Shown in pieces: positions 23,945 to 35,105 of a stretch of 64,000 nucleotides of DNA (position 1 is its first letter; the number at the start of each line of letters is the position of its first letter). The position numbers and the translations under genes are program-made. The stretch comes from Pleurostoma richardsiae (lineage: Eukaryota; Ascomycota; Sordariomycetes; Calosphaeriales; Pleurostomataceae). The notes below the pieces were generated by a model. That model did not search any database. It was not told the DNA's origin and saw only the letters and a list, made by a program, of their open reading frames with translations. The stretch lies in assembly GCA_030052745.1 (NCBI GenBank), contig JANBVO010000022.1:248001-312000 (forward strand). The letters are read 5' to 3'.

Positions 23945-26243
23945 ATGGTAAGTGCCGTTTGTATCCAGATCTCCGCCCATACTCTAACTCCTGAATAGAC
24001 TCGAGTCCCCGTGTTTAGCAATCCAAAGCAGGGCCAAGCTGCCGCCATGTCCGATGCACATGAGACAACTGCCAGAATTAGGGAAACAATTGCAGAAACT
24101 GCTGTTGTTGCTATTCAGCCACTAGCATCCAGAGATGGGCTGATCGTGAAGGTGCAACCACCCATGGCGCCTGAGCATCGACACCCATCTCGGTCTCATG
24201 TCCCATGCGACATTGTCCTTGTCATTGACGTTTCTGGAAGCATGGGGTCCGACGCTCCCGCCCCGTCAAACGCCGGCGCGAAGGCAGAGAGGAACGGCCT
24301 GTCTGTCCTAGATTTAACAAAGCATGCAGCCCGCACCATCCTAGAGACACTCGATGACAGCGACCGTCTTGGAATCGTCACCTTCGCGACTAAGGCTAAA
24401 GCCATACAGCCATTGATGGCTATGACGAAAGCAGGGAGAAAGGATGCAAGGTCGAACATCGAGGGCATGCAGCCAATGGATTCTACTAACCTTTGGCACG
24501 GTATTCTTGAAGGACTCAGACTCTTCAACGGTGAAATAAACACTGGGCGGCTCCCAGCTTTGATGGTCCTTACCGACGGTATGCCAAATCATATGTCAGT
24601 TCGTGACTTGCTAGACACGATAAGCTAGACCGACTAAAATCTTCTGCGCAGGTGTCCCCCTCAAGGTTATGTGCCAAAGTTGAAGCAGCTAGCACCCCTG
24701 CCTGCTACTATTCATACCTTCGGCTTCGGTTACAACCTCCGATCCGGCCTATTGAAGTCTATTGCCGAGATTGGTGGTGGTAACTACGCATTCATTCCAG
24801 ACGCTGGCATGATCGTCAGTTTCCCGTCGTGCTTGGCATTCCTTTCAACCCAGACTGACGCCGAGCTTGCAGGGCACGGTCTTCGTCCATGCTGTTGCTA
24901 ACCTCCAGTCCACGTTCGCCAATGATGCATCTTTGCGACTCACTTACCCAAGCCATGTCACCCTTCACCAAACACTGGGGAAATCAGTTGACCAGCAGGA
25001 GGCTGTGTCGGTCGATGGCGGAACGCAGTTGATGATCTCCCTGGGCAACCTGCAGTACGGCCAATCTCGCGACATCTATCTCCGCTACGAAAACCACCCG
25101 ACGGATCGTGATGATTTTCTCGCTCCGCCAATAATCACGACAACTCTCCAATACAGGCAAATGACTGCGCAGATGCGCAAGGCTGTGGCTCTCCGCAGCC
25201 TTCTGGACATCGCTGCCGTTTCAGAGGCCGAGGAGGCTTATCACATCTCCCGTTCGGCGCTTTGTACTTTCCTTGCGGACCTCTTCCCGTTGCGCGAAGA
25301 TGGGGAGCATGGAACGCAAATCGTAGATCCCTGCGACATCCAGCAAAAGTTGACCCAGATCATCGCCTCCATACCAGCTAATAGCTTCCTCGATGCAAAG
25401 AATTCTTCTCTGTTACAGGACCTTTCCGGGCCGGACCCCAAAGGGCAAATATCGCTGGCACTGTCGAAGAAATCGTTCTGGTTACGATGGGGCGTGCATT
25501 ACCTCCCCAGTCTCCTCAACGCCCACCAGAAGCAGATCTGCAACTCGTTCAAGGATCCCGGACCACTGCAGTATGGGACGGGCAGCCCACTCTTCATCGC
25601 TTGCCGCGACAAGCTTGACGCGGCTTTTGATAGGCTGCCGGCGCCAACGCCTAGTAACTACTCGACTTACCGTGGAGTCATCAGGATGAGCAGTTACAAC
25701 TCCTCTAACAACCCCTGCTTTGCCGGCTGTACCCTTGTAGAGCTGGCCTCGGGCCGCCAAGTCCAGATCTGCAAGTTGCGCAGGGGCATCCAGGTGTCTA
25801 CACCCGGTGGACCAAGGAAGGTTGCCGTGGTGCTCAAGACACCCGTACAGAATGAGACATTGTGCCGTATTGGGAACCTGCTTATCACACGGTGGCATCC
25901 TGTCTCGCAAGATGGTAAGTCCTGGTCATTCCCAGCACATATCACTGACCGCCATGTCCGTTACACCGGCGCCATCTATTCGGTGCTCTTGCAGCGCGAT
26001 ACCCACGTCAGTGCGCATGCCATCAAAGTTGCGGGTTTGTGGGGTGTGAGCCTGGGTCACGGCGTCACTAAGGGACATGCCGACGTCCGCGCCCACCGCT
26101 TCTTCGGTAGCTATGACAGGGTTCTGAGAAGTTTGCGCAAATTGGGAGTGACTCAGACGGGAGTGATCGTGGGAGGCGGCGTAAGGAGGAACGCCGTCAG
26201 CGGACTGGCCAGCGGATTTAGAAGACCAGCTGGAACTGGTTAG
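23945..26243 (+). CDS. VWA domain protein with C-terminal Hint (intein/Hedgehog-type) module
   Basis: Four coding exons: 23945-23947 (ATG only), 23999-24594, 24652-24814, 24873-26243; introns 51, 57 and 58 nt; product 710 aa. The N-terminal von Willebrand A domain has an intact MIDAS, DVSGSMG at residues 78-84, and VLTDGMPNH. The middle resembles the VWA/Hint linker domain. The C-terminal Hint-like part starts at Cys536 (PCFAGCTLVELASG) and has a TxxH motif, TRWH at 593-596, as in autoprocessing Hint folds. It continues with SAHAIKVAGLWGVSLGHG and DVRAHRFFG. This VWA-Vwaint-Vint layout is known in fungi, where its processing and role are unclear. The joins restore LTDGMPNHMCPPQGYVPKL and GMIGTVFVHAV. 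No signal peptide, so probably cytosolic. The GTAAGT inside exon 4 near 25916 is not used, since the frame across it is conserved. Confidence 0.9.
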
Positions 26244-27707
26244 ACATCTACTAGCAAGGCTCCCCGAGGTACCTCCTAAGATGCCAGAGAGAATGTACAG
26301 AGCATGGCGGGCGGACAAAGCGGTGTGGCTAATGTTGCGAGCAGCAGTGGGAACGGCTGCCTGGACATCCAGTGGTTCAGCCCGAGGTTGACTGAGTGGT
26401 ATTCGAGTCCCCACCCAAAGGCTATCTACGTGTCATTTTCCTGCCGCCCGTCAAGGGAATCATGCTTGTAAAGGGACTAGAGCCCAGAATAGTGTATTGC
26501 GTTTCTAATGATAGACGACGCCCTCACTCGTCTCATTATGGTAGCGTCTCATGGCAACGCGGCCGTCATATTAGGGCGATTCAAACCTAGAACTGTAATC
26601 AGTCCCCATCTACTGCCAGGATAAGCCTGGCTCTGTCTTACTGCTGTAGTTCGCCTTTATTGGTCACCGTGATGATTTCCCCTTTTACCCCTGCATGAGA
26701 TCGATACAGCCGCGTTGGGACACCCTTGGCCACCAAGCTATGGCTGTCTATTGTTTGGCCGAAGAACCTGTCCTACAGCATTCAGGAAGTGGTGCTGCGT
26801 ACCTTGCCGCCGAGTCTCTGTCTTAACTGAATGCTAAGTCTAGGGTAGGCTCATCACGATACATCATGAAAGAAATAGAGAGAATTCAGGAAACACAAAT
26901 ACATACCTTTCACACTGGAATAATCCCAATGTGAGATAAGCGAGGTCAGCAGCAGTGCGCCTATCCCCGACAGTCAGTTTCTGTCGCACCGTGACGCTTG
27001 TCAACTCCGGTACAACGTTTCCACCGAGCGTATTGTACTGTTTCCGACTGGGGATGGCGTGACGATCACCGAGCCGCTGATGGCTTCGGGAGAACAGTGC
27101 ATCCTTCCTTCCTTCATTTAACTGGCTGTCCTAGCTTGCACATATAGAATACAGATGAATACTATAAGTCATCCACCTCCCTATAAGGTATGCTTCTCGT
27201 GACGACCACTTAAACAGATTGATTTCCGTCTTGGCGTTAAGCTTCATCGGCGCATTCTGTGAACAATGATCATTGCATGATGCCCGGGTAACTTAAGACT
27301 CCCAGCCTGGAGCGCCTCGCTCTCCTTGAAACGACTTAATATTATGATAGGGCAATCAGCAGGGTTTTGAGGTGTGTTCCAACGAAGGGATGAGCCGGTC
27401 TTGACTGACAGCTCTCCGTGACCTAGACGAAAGACAAGTGGCACAATCTAGCTTACACGGCGAGCTTGTGCCAGGCGCCTGTTGCATCTGAGAGACAGAG
27501 TCCTTTGGAACCGTATAACAGCTCTGAGATACCGGATCTTTGCTGTCATTCTAAGCCGGTGCATCATAATGTGTGGCTTTCCCGACTTTCCGGGGGTTCT
27601 CTCCTTGAGGGATGGTCTGGCCGAGCCTCGAATGATCCTTCATCGTAGTCCTCTTTGGCCAGCGACTCCTATCCAGCGCAGCCTGCTCAATTGACGTATT
27701 CAAAATG
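26244..27707. other. Intergenic region, no gene recognised
   Basis: About 1.5 kb downstream of the VWA/Hint gene. One AGGTACCT at 26267-26274. Open frames are short and unsupported. A tRNA-like B-box near 26578 was examined and rejected. Confidence 0.45.
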
Positions 27708-27977
27708 TATATAAACCCTCTCCCCCCGTGGGGGATTCTCTGGGATCGATTGTATCCATTGCTTTCAACCCTATCCTGTTATCACCAACTGCCGTGACTC
27801 GTGGGACGTTTCTATCAAGTCCATCATTTGTTTCATGGACCAGGGTCTCAACTCTCGCTCTAGCCCAGGACCTTCCGTGGCCTTGACTGCAGCTAATCTA
27901 GAGCGAACCTTTAGCTTCCGGTGGTTCATGTAGGATTACTTCTGCTGTCAATCATGAACAAGGCGATCTCTGACCAC

Positions 27978-29785
27978 ACTTACTGTAATGTCTCTCGGAA
28001 CGCCCGAGCAGAACACTAGTATGATTCTGGATATCGGGTTAGCTGAGTTACGGGCGAACCCGGATTGCAATGGATTGAACGAATGCCGCCGACTCCGCTG
28101 AATGCATCTCCATCCCACAGTATAATACAAGGGCTTCGTTGATTACAGAAGATCTCGGGTACGGAGAGACTCCATCGTGGCGACTTCTGATCCTAGCACG
28201 GCAAGGTTGGCAACTATCGAGAACTATACCGATGAATTTGACATTGGTGGTAGGTGATGTTGCAAGGCAGCCATAAGCTCTTTGCTTAAAATTTTCTGTA
28301 GGGATTACTGTACTTCGTCAACAGTTTGGTGTCGCTGTCGGGGGCCAGAGTATTCCTCAGGGTATAATGGGCGTCGGACCGGATACTCAGTATGTGTCTC
28401 GGGGACTCAACCCTACACTCTCCTGATCAATAACCCGGTTTGGACGGTATTATCGACAGTCGAGCCCTGTCTTTGGGTATCAGGGGCCAAGATGAGCCTA
28501 ATGGTAGGGTTATAGCATCAATGAGAACCTGTCTAGCATGACTGGTTTTACAGTAACCGGCTTCTTTAAGATCTATCATCTTTGGGGGTCTGGATAAGGG
28601 CAAATTCTAAGGATCGCTCAAGAAGCTTCCCAATTATTCCTGTCTCGAACAGTCCAGATGCGCTATGGAGGTGAGGTGAGCTGAGCAACCTACGCCACAG
28701 GTTCAAAGTCCGGCTGAGATTTCTAGGTACTATGCTACCCTGCCCTGTCCAGCTTCCACGTCAGTCACTCTATGTAAGCTGCCTGCCAATGGCATCGTTG
28801 CTTTTCTCGACAGTGCGAGCACTACCAGTAGACTACCATCCATGATCGTTAGTGCCGTCTATTTGGATCTGGATGAAGAGTATGTTGCTGAAACGGCTCT
28901 CTCCAAAGTTGACTGTGTGCTGCGAGCATCGAATGGGGCGCTCGATTTTGGCTTCAGTGACAAGGTTATCAGGGTCACTTTCTCTTACTTCATTCAAGAC
29001 TACACACTCCTGAGTGGATCCCATTACTGCGCTGCCGGAGTTCTTCCTATTTCTGCGGCGCCTGTCCTCGGCAGTGAGTCAAACTTTTATAGATGACTGA
29101 AGACCTGAGACGAGAGCAATGACATTGACTTATCATGCAGATTCGTTTCTTCGCGCTGCCTACGTCGTCTTCGACTGGGACAACATCAACGTCTATCTCG
29201 CGCAGGCCGCTAACTATGGCTTTGAAATGGTCTCTATCAGCTCGGGCGAAGACGCGGTTCCTAGTGTGAGTGGGCAAGTGTGGTGGCACCTTGCCGACTG
29301 TAGCTCTTCTATTTCTCGACAAATCCTGCTACAACCATCTCAGGTCCCAACATCTCGCCAGCTACGTCAACTTCGCCAACAACAACATACCTGCCCGGTT
29401 CATACACGCCATCATACAGCAACACCACCAGCTCCTCGATCATTCCTAGACAGATATACACGTCTACCTACTATCTTACAACTACGTACACCGTTACGTC
29501 ATGCACTCCAACGGTGACGAGTTGCCCTGTCGGCCAGCTCCCGAGACCTACATTCAGGTTATGACTTGGTGCTCTGGAGGAAAAAGTGTTACGTGGGAGA
29601 CTCCTGTGATGTGCCCTGGCGGATGTGATGGGACTGGAGCTTTGAGCAAGACCTGGACCGTTGGTGCGACATCAACCCCAACGCCCACGAACGTGATTGT
29701 ATCCGGTGCGAATTCCTTGTACGAGAACACTGGAATGCTCGTTGCGCCTTTCGTTGCCTGTCTGAGCGTACATCGGATCTACTGA
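27978..29785 (+). pseudogene. Decayed GPI-type pepsin-like aspartic protease
   Basis: Remnant of a secreted or GPI-anchored A1 aspartic protease (yapsin/OpsB-like). Colinear fragments remain: LGTPEQNTSMILDIG (first active-site loop, 27978-28040), YTDEFDIGG spliced to ITVLRQQFGVAVGGQ, GIMGVGPDTQYVSRGLNP, IIFGGLDKGKF, LKKLPIIPVSNSPDALW, KLPANGIVAFLDSASTTSRLP (second loop) and, after a normal intron at 29074-29140, NSFLRAAYVVFDWDN. A Ser/Thr-rich tail and hydrophobic GPI-like end finish at 29785. The first catalytic DTG is DIG (28030-28038) and the second DSG is DSA (28809-28817). There are also frameshifts near 28420, 28635 and 28680 and a TAA after DKGKF. The Ser/Thr tail and GPI end lie in different frames. 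A TATATAAA at 27708-27715 may be its old TATA box. Confidence 0.85.
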
Positions 29786-29989
29786 AACTTCTGACGCTGT
29801 GTCAAGGTTTTGTGTTTGACTCTGCAAGTTTCCGATATGTTTTAACAAGTAATTCACGCTTCTAGTACAACATGGTCTGACAAAAGAGAAGCGTAGTAAC
29901 GCGAGAAACATATTTCAATTCAGGCACAAGTCTCTTGCGCTCTATAACGTATTTGAGCTGTGATAAGTAGAGCTCATTAGTTTCGACGG

Positions 29990-32900
29990 TTAGCCCTCGC
30001 TCTGGGTTGCTGCAAAGGCATGTAGGCTCCCCGTGCCTCGCCAATATTGCGGCAACTTTTTGCCGAAACCGTCTTTGAGGTCGCTCTCCTTTGCACCCCA
30101 AGCCCCGCCACCGGGCGTGTGCACGTACAACTGCTCACCGCACTTGAGCTTGACGACACCTTTGCCGCCAACGTTGGCCCAACGGTTCTTACCGTCGGGC
30201 AAGTGTAACAGCGCCAAATTGCGGCCAGATTTGCCTGGACCACCGCCGTTCATGCCGTACGGTCTGTGCGTTCTCCTTTCCGAACTTAGCGAGAAAGTTG
30301 TAGCTGCGCGGGCCTCGAATGCACGGATCGACCCATCTCCACCAGGATGAGCACCCTCACCCCCGGAGCCGTGACGGATGGCAAACTGCTTGACGAGGAT
30401 AGGATAACGCTTTTCCAATATTTCGAGGTCACTGACGCGTGTGTTGGTCATATTCTAGAGGCCCGTCAGTGCTTTACGCTTCGAGATGTGGTCCAGAGAC
30501 CGCTGCTTACTGTGTGTACTGCAGACACGCCATTCCACGTTGGGCCGGCGCCACTACCTCCACAGATGGTCTCACCATACATAAATGTGAACCCCTGGAA
30601 CGGCTCACCCGGCTTGGCCTTCTCTCCGCCGTATATCTGCACGCTATTCATACACCCCTGGCTGGCAGCACATGCCTGGAACGCCTTGAAGACCACGTCA
30701 GTAACCCGCTGGCTGGTGAGCGAGTTACCCGTGTACACAGCGGCGCCACAGGATGGAGACAAGACAGTATTCTTCGGGATAATGATATTTGTGGGGTTGA
30801 GACACCCCTGATTAAGTGGAATATCCTCGTTTATCATCGCTCTCAAGGCATAGATAATGGCGGAATATACTAAGCACTTCGGAGCGTTCCGGTTGCCGTA
30901 AGTTTCGGGGCCAGTTCCTGTGAAGTCAAAATCGGTGCTGCCATTTTGAGAATCAATGCGGACTTCAAGATGGATCTCGGTCCCGTCGTCGAGGAAGTCA
31001 ACCGCCTTCAACGGCTTCGGGTGAACCTTGGCAACCTTCTTAAGATATTGCCGAACTGCAATCTCTGCAGTTGCTTGGATGGCGTTCATGTATCGTTGAA
31101 CTGTACGGGTGCCGTACTCTACGAAAAGTTCCTGAATGAGCAGGGAGCCACGTTGATTTGCGGCTATCTGTGCCTTCAAGTCGGTCAGGTTGTCGTGAAT
31201 GCTGTTAGACCCAATACAATCAGGATACTGTGCCGGGTCTTCAACTAGAATCTTGGTGATCCCTGCGCGGAATCGTCAGTCGATGTTCTAGTCTCCACTG
31301 TTCGGCTCTTCGCGAAACCTACCTTCTTCTTCGAATTTCCCCTGCGAGCAAAGCTTGAAAGACGTGATCAAAGCACCCTCCTGTTCAAGTGAAGTGCACT
31401 CTGGATGCCCGCTCAAGCCCTTGTATCCTCCTATGTCTCTATGATGCCCTCGGGAAGCTGTGTAGAAGATAATCTCCTTGCCGTCGTCCCCGAACACTGG
31501 GGTGACAACGGTTATGTCAGGAAGATGAGTGCCGCCAGCATCTAAACGACCCATTAGCAGGATATTTTCATGCCTGGAACTCACTGTTAACTCACCAGGA
31601 TGATTAGTTACAAGGACATCCCCTGATTTTAGCTTCCCAAGGTTTACCTCGTGCTGATACCGCACGGCATTCTGCATGGAGCCAAGGTGGACAGGAACAT
31701 GGGGTGCTGGGGGAAAGCGGTCTTAGCGAGATCCACCCAATAAATCTGTGCCCGAACTTGCAACATACCGTTTGCAACAAGGCCGCCGTCGGGCCCAAAT
31801 ATGGCGCAGCTAAAGTCCAGCCGCTCCTTGATGTTGAGACTAACGCTTGTCTTCTGGAGAGTCCTGCCCATCTGCTCGGCAATGCCCATGAAGCGGTGAC
31901 CAAAGACAGACAATTGGACAGGGTCCACAATGTCTGTAGAGAGCTCTTTGGGAGCACCGATGCCGACGTCGATGACAACATGCCTCTCCAGAGCGGTCGC
32001 AGTAGCGCCCGGCAACACTACAATGGTCTGAGTCGCATCGAGAATAACTGCGGGGCCGGGAACACTGGAGTTGATCTTGAGTCGACCTAACCGGTAGACG
32101 GGGGTCTGTACTCGACCGGTATCGGTGAAGTACACCATTGAGGATGAGATGGGCTCTCCTGGGCTCTTGATGCTGGCCCGCGCCACTGTTATTTGATCCA
32201 CCAAACTTTTTTCTTCCTCGATCTTGCCATCCAATGCCATCCCTCGGACGCGAAGATCGTCGATCAGGATGGGTCGCCCAGGGACGGTAAAACTGAATTC
32301 AGTAAGGTGCTGCTTGAGGAACGCCTCCTCAAAGTCTCCATTTAGAGGCTCGAGAATCATCAACGACGTATCAGTACCCTGATACCTCATGTTGAGATAC
32401 CGTTCATAACGCAGGTTCTCCTCGCCGAAACCTTGGTCGAAAAGCTCCAGTTTGACGTTCTTTTCAAGCATGTCGAGTCTTTCTCTCAGTCTCGGTAACG
32501 ACTCTCCAGAGTATACTTCAGAACTGGGCTCTAGACTCTCATGAACAACCTCTGCAAGAGCCATCCCATAGGCTGAAAGAATCGAAGAATACTTGTGCAT
32601 GACAACAGTGCCAATTTTCAACGTCCTTGCTATAGCACAAGCGTGTTGGCCACCAGCGCCTCCAAAGACTGCTAGACGGTGGTTCCGCGCGTCATAGCCA
32701 CGACCTTCTGTAAGAGACCGAATTGGGCGGCACATCCCCTCATTCGCCACATTGAGGAAGCTGAGACCTCGTTAGATAGTCGTGCTAGTAGTGCCAACAT
32801 CGCACATTGCAGGAGAACTCACCCTACAGCGACCTCTTCAGGGGTGAGATCCCTCCCAGTGTCTGCATTCACCTTCTTAGTGAGTTCTGCAAATCTAGCC

Positions 32901-34355
32901 GCCACTATTTCGGTGTCAAGGGGTTGATCTTCAGACTCGCCAAATATCTTCGGGAAATACTCGGGTAGCAGTCTTCCCAGAAACAGATTTGCGTCGGTCA
33001 CTGTTAAAGGCCCTCCTTTGCGGTAGCAAGCCGGTCCTGGATGAGCACCGGCGCTCTCTGGTCCGACAGTGAACAGGCCGTTCTTCCAAAACAGAATAGA
33101 GCCGCCCCCTGCGGCGACAGTATTGATATCTAACTGTGGGGACTGGATAGTGATCCCGGCTGTCGTTGTCTCGAAGACATGCTCGTACTTGCCAGCATAT
33201 CGACTGACGTCGGTAGACGTACCACCCATATCAAAACCGATAACGGGGATGTTGTCCTTAGGGTCAAACGTGGTCTTAGCATGGCCCACGACACCGCCTG
33301 CCGGACCTGATAGGATAGCGCGAAGGCCCGAGAAGCGCTTGAAGTCGGCGAGACCGCCATCTGACTGCATGAACTGGCAGCGAGTGGTTTCGGCATTTTC
33401 GAGTGTCCCTTTGAAAGCACCACTGAAGCCATCGATGTATCGCTTGACGGTAGGTGTTAGGTATGCGTCGGCGGTTGCTGACATGCCTCGTGGCACCAGC
33501 CGGATCATTGGCGTCAGCTGGGATGAAAGGGAGATATGAGTGAAGCCGATCTCCCTAGCGAGTTCGGCAATGCGCAGCTCATGCCGGGGGAAAGTGTAGG
33601 AGTGGGCAAGGCAAACCGCGATGGATCTGTATCCGTCATTCCACAGTTCAAGCAGGGCGTCGGTGACCTCCCTGTCATTCAGGGGTTTGAGAATCCTAAC
33701 AGTATCGCCGCTCAGACCTTGTACAGTGGTACCGATATGCTTGTTTTCTGCGAGCTCCACGTCGATGGTCACCCTCTCATCAACCTCGACGCTCTTGGAG
33801 TAAAGAACATCTGCTTTCTTGATGTCCAGATCGAACAGATGTGGTCGAGTCTGGTGACCGATTTGGAGAAGCTCGCCGAAACCCTTGGTAATGAGAAGTG
33901 CACACCGTTCTCCTTTTCTCTCAAGCAAAGCATTTGTTGCAACAGTCGTCCCCATGCGGATGGAGGCTAAAACCTTAATAGATGGTCTGCCGGCTTGATT
34001 CTAGAAACACTCACCGATTCTCGAGGTATCGAGTTGAGTACCTCTTGGAATAGCCTGCGCTGTGGCGATCTCCAAAATCCGCCGGATACCCTCAGTTGGA
34101 GCGTCGTTGTAGTTCGTTGGATCAACAGAGAGCAGCTTGATAACAATATCGGCCTGACCTGGTACAATGCCAATGCAGTCCGTGAAGGTCCCCCCTCGAT
34201 CTATGGCATGTCAGAAATATCCCGTTCTTCCTCTCCACGAGCTTCTACACTTCGTTCATACCGATATACACCTTGATCTTTGCATCATCCTCACTCGGGT
34301 GTGTGGTAGCCACTGCCGGGCCTGTCAGCAGGCTTTTTAGTGTAGGCTCTCCCAT
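29990..34355 (-). CDS. OXP1: 5-oxoprolinase (ATP-dependent, HydA/HydB fusion)
   Basis: Hydrolyses 5-oxo-L-proline (pyroglutamate) to glutamate with ATP, in glutathione and amino-acid turnover. Eight exons: 34355-34262, 34200-34015, 33966-32823, 32760-31769, 31706-31596, 31541-31323, 31262-30511, 30454-29990; introns 48-62 nt; product 1320 aa, close to the usual ~1290. Joins restore [102 protein letters not shown] and [12 protein letters not shown]. The N-terminal half is hydantoinase-A-like (ATPase motifs [14 protein letters not shown] and [13 protein letters not shown]); the C-terminal half is hydantoinase-B-like. The gene looks fully intact, unlike its decayed neighbours, and is divergent from an MFS transporter gene. 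The start is the only Met before the IDRGGTF block. Confidence 0.95.
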
Positions 34356-34612
34356 GGTTAAATCCGGGTTCAGACTAATTTAGAATAGGAATTAAGGAGG
34401 CGAATAGAACCCGACGACTGAGATGTATCACGGCCTATCTCATACAAATACCAAGTCTTGATATCATGGAACCATTGCGCCGAGGTCGGCATGATATATT
34501 TGTAAGGACCGCTTCCTATCCCTGGGAGGGAACTGCGTAACAACTTTCCCCGCCGGAGATGTGCTCGGAGTTGTTTCTCGGCTATCCCCAGTATCATCAA
34601 GATCCTAGAGGA

Positions 34613-34618
34613 GATAAG
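34613..34618 (+). promoter_or_regulatory. GATAAG, candidate AreA/NIT2 GATA-factor site
   Basis: AGATAAG matches the HGATAR consensus of the fungal nitrogen regulator AreA/NIT2. It lies between divergent nitrogen-related genes. Such short motifs occur often by chance. Confidence 0.35.
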
Positions 34619-34896
34619 GAGAACGCGTTCTTCTGGGACGATGCAGCTGTTCCGGGCTGTTCGAGGACGTCGCTGCAGTACAGCCGCTCCCTCGGCTACC
34701 AGCCGACTCTGATCGGCTACCTGCCGCATGGCTGCCAGGAGGATTCATGCATCCCGTTCAACCCGGTGCACCGTTGCATCGGCGTAACCAGGTCCACTTG
34801 ATAGCGAGGGGGGTTGAGATGATCGCCGAGAAATTACCCCCATTTTGGGCATGAGCGGCCAGCCCCTCCGCCAGGTGCCGGCCAGTAGATCTCCTT

Positions 34897-34902
34897 GATA
34901 AG
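34897..34902 (+). promoter_or_regulatory. GATAAG, candidate AreA/NIT2 GATA-factor site
   Basis: TGATAAG, second HGATAR match in the same 750-bp divergent promoter, about 200 bp upstream of the MFS start. Confidence 0.35.
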
Positions 34903-35105
34903 CCGAATAGCATCTGGGGCTCCGCTTGGGCGTATCGGACAACACCGCAACTTAGCCAGTGTAGGGAAGGACGACCGCTGTGCGGCGAGGGAATGATTCG
35001 GGGTGGTTATCAACCGTAAGTCAATCACAAAATTAGCCTATAAACCGACTTCATGGCTTCGGGGTCTAAGATGATTCCCTTGCCTATTTACTTTCATCGC
35101 CCGAT

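Larger units (their letters stand above)
34356..35105. other. Shared promoter region of 5-oxoprolinase and MFS transporter
   Basis: 750 bp between two divergent start codons. Contains two GATAAG motifs (listed separately) and a TTATC at 35007-35011. No supported ORF. Confidence 0.6.

Noticed and set aside
25916-25925. GTAAGT as a splice donor inside exon 4 of the VWA/Hint gene
   Set aside because: The reading frame through it (DGKSWSFPAHI) continues into sequence typical of the Hint region, so no intron is needed.
26510-26595. tRNA-like B-box (GATTCAAACC) near 26578
   Set aside because: No matching A-box, acceptor stem or anticodon arm could be formed around it.
28302-28515. Reading the aspartic protease fragments as one intact multi-exon gene
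   Set aside because: No combination of splice sites removes the frame change near 28420, the TAA after DKGKF and the loss of both catalytic motifs.
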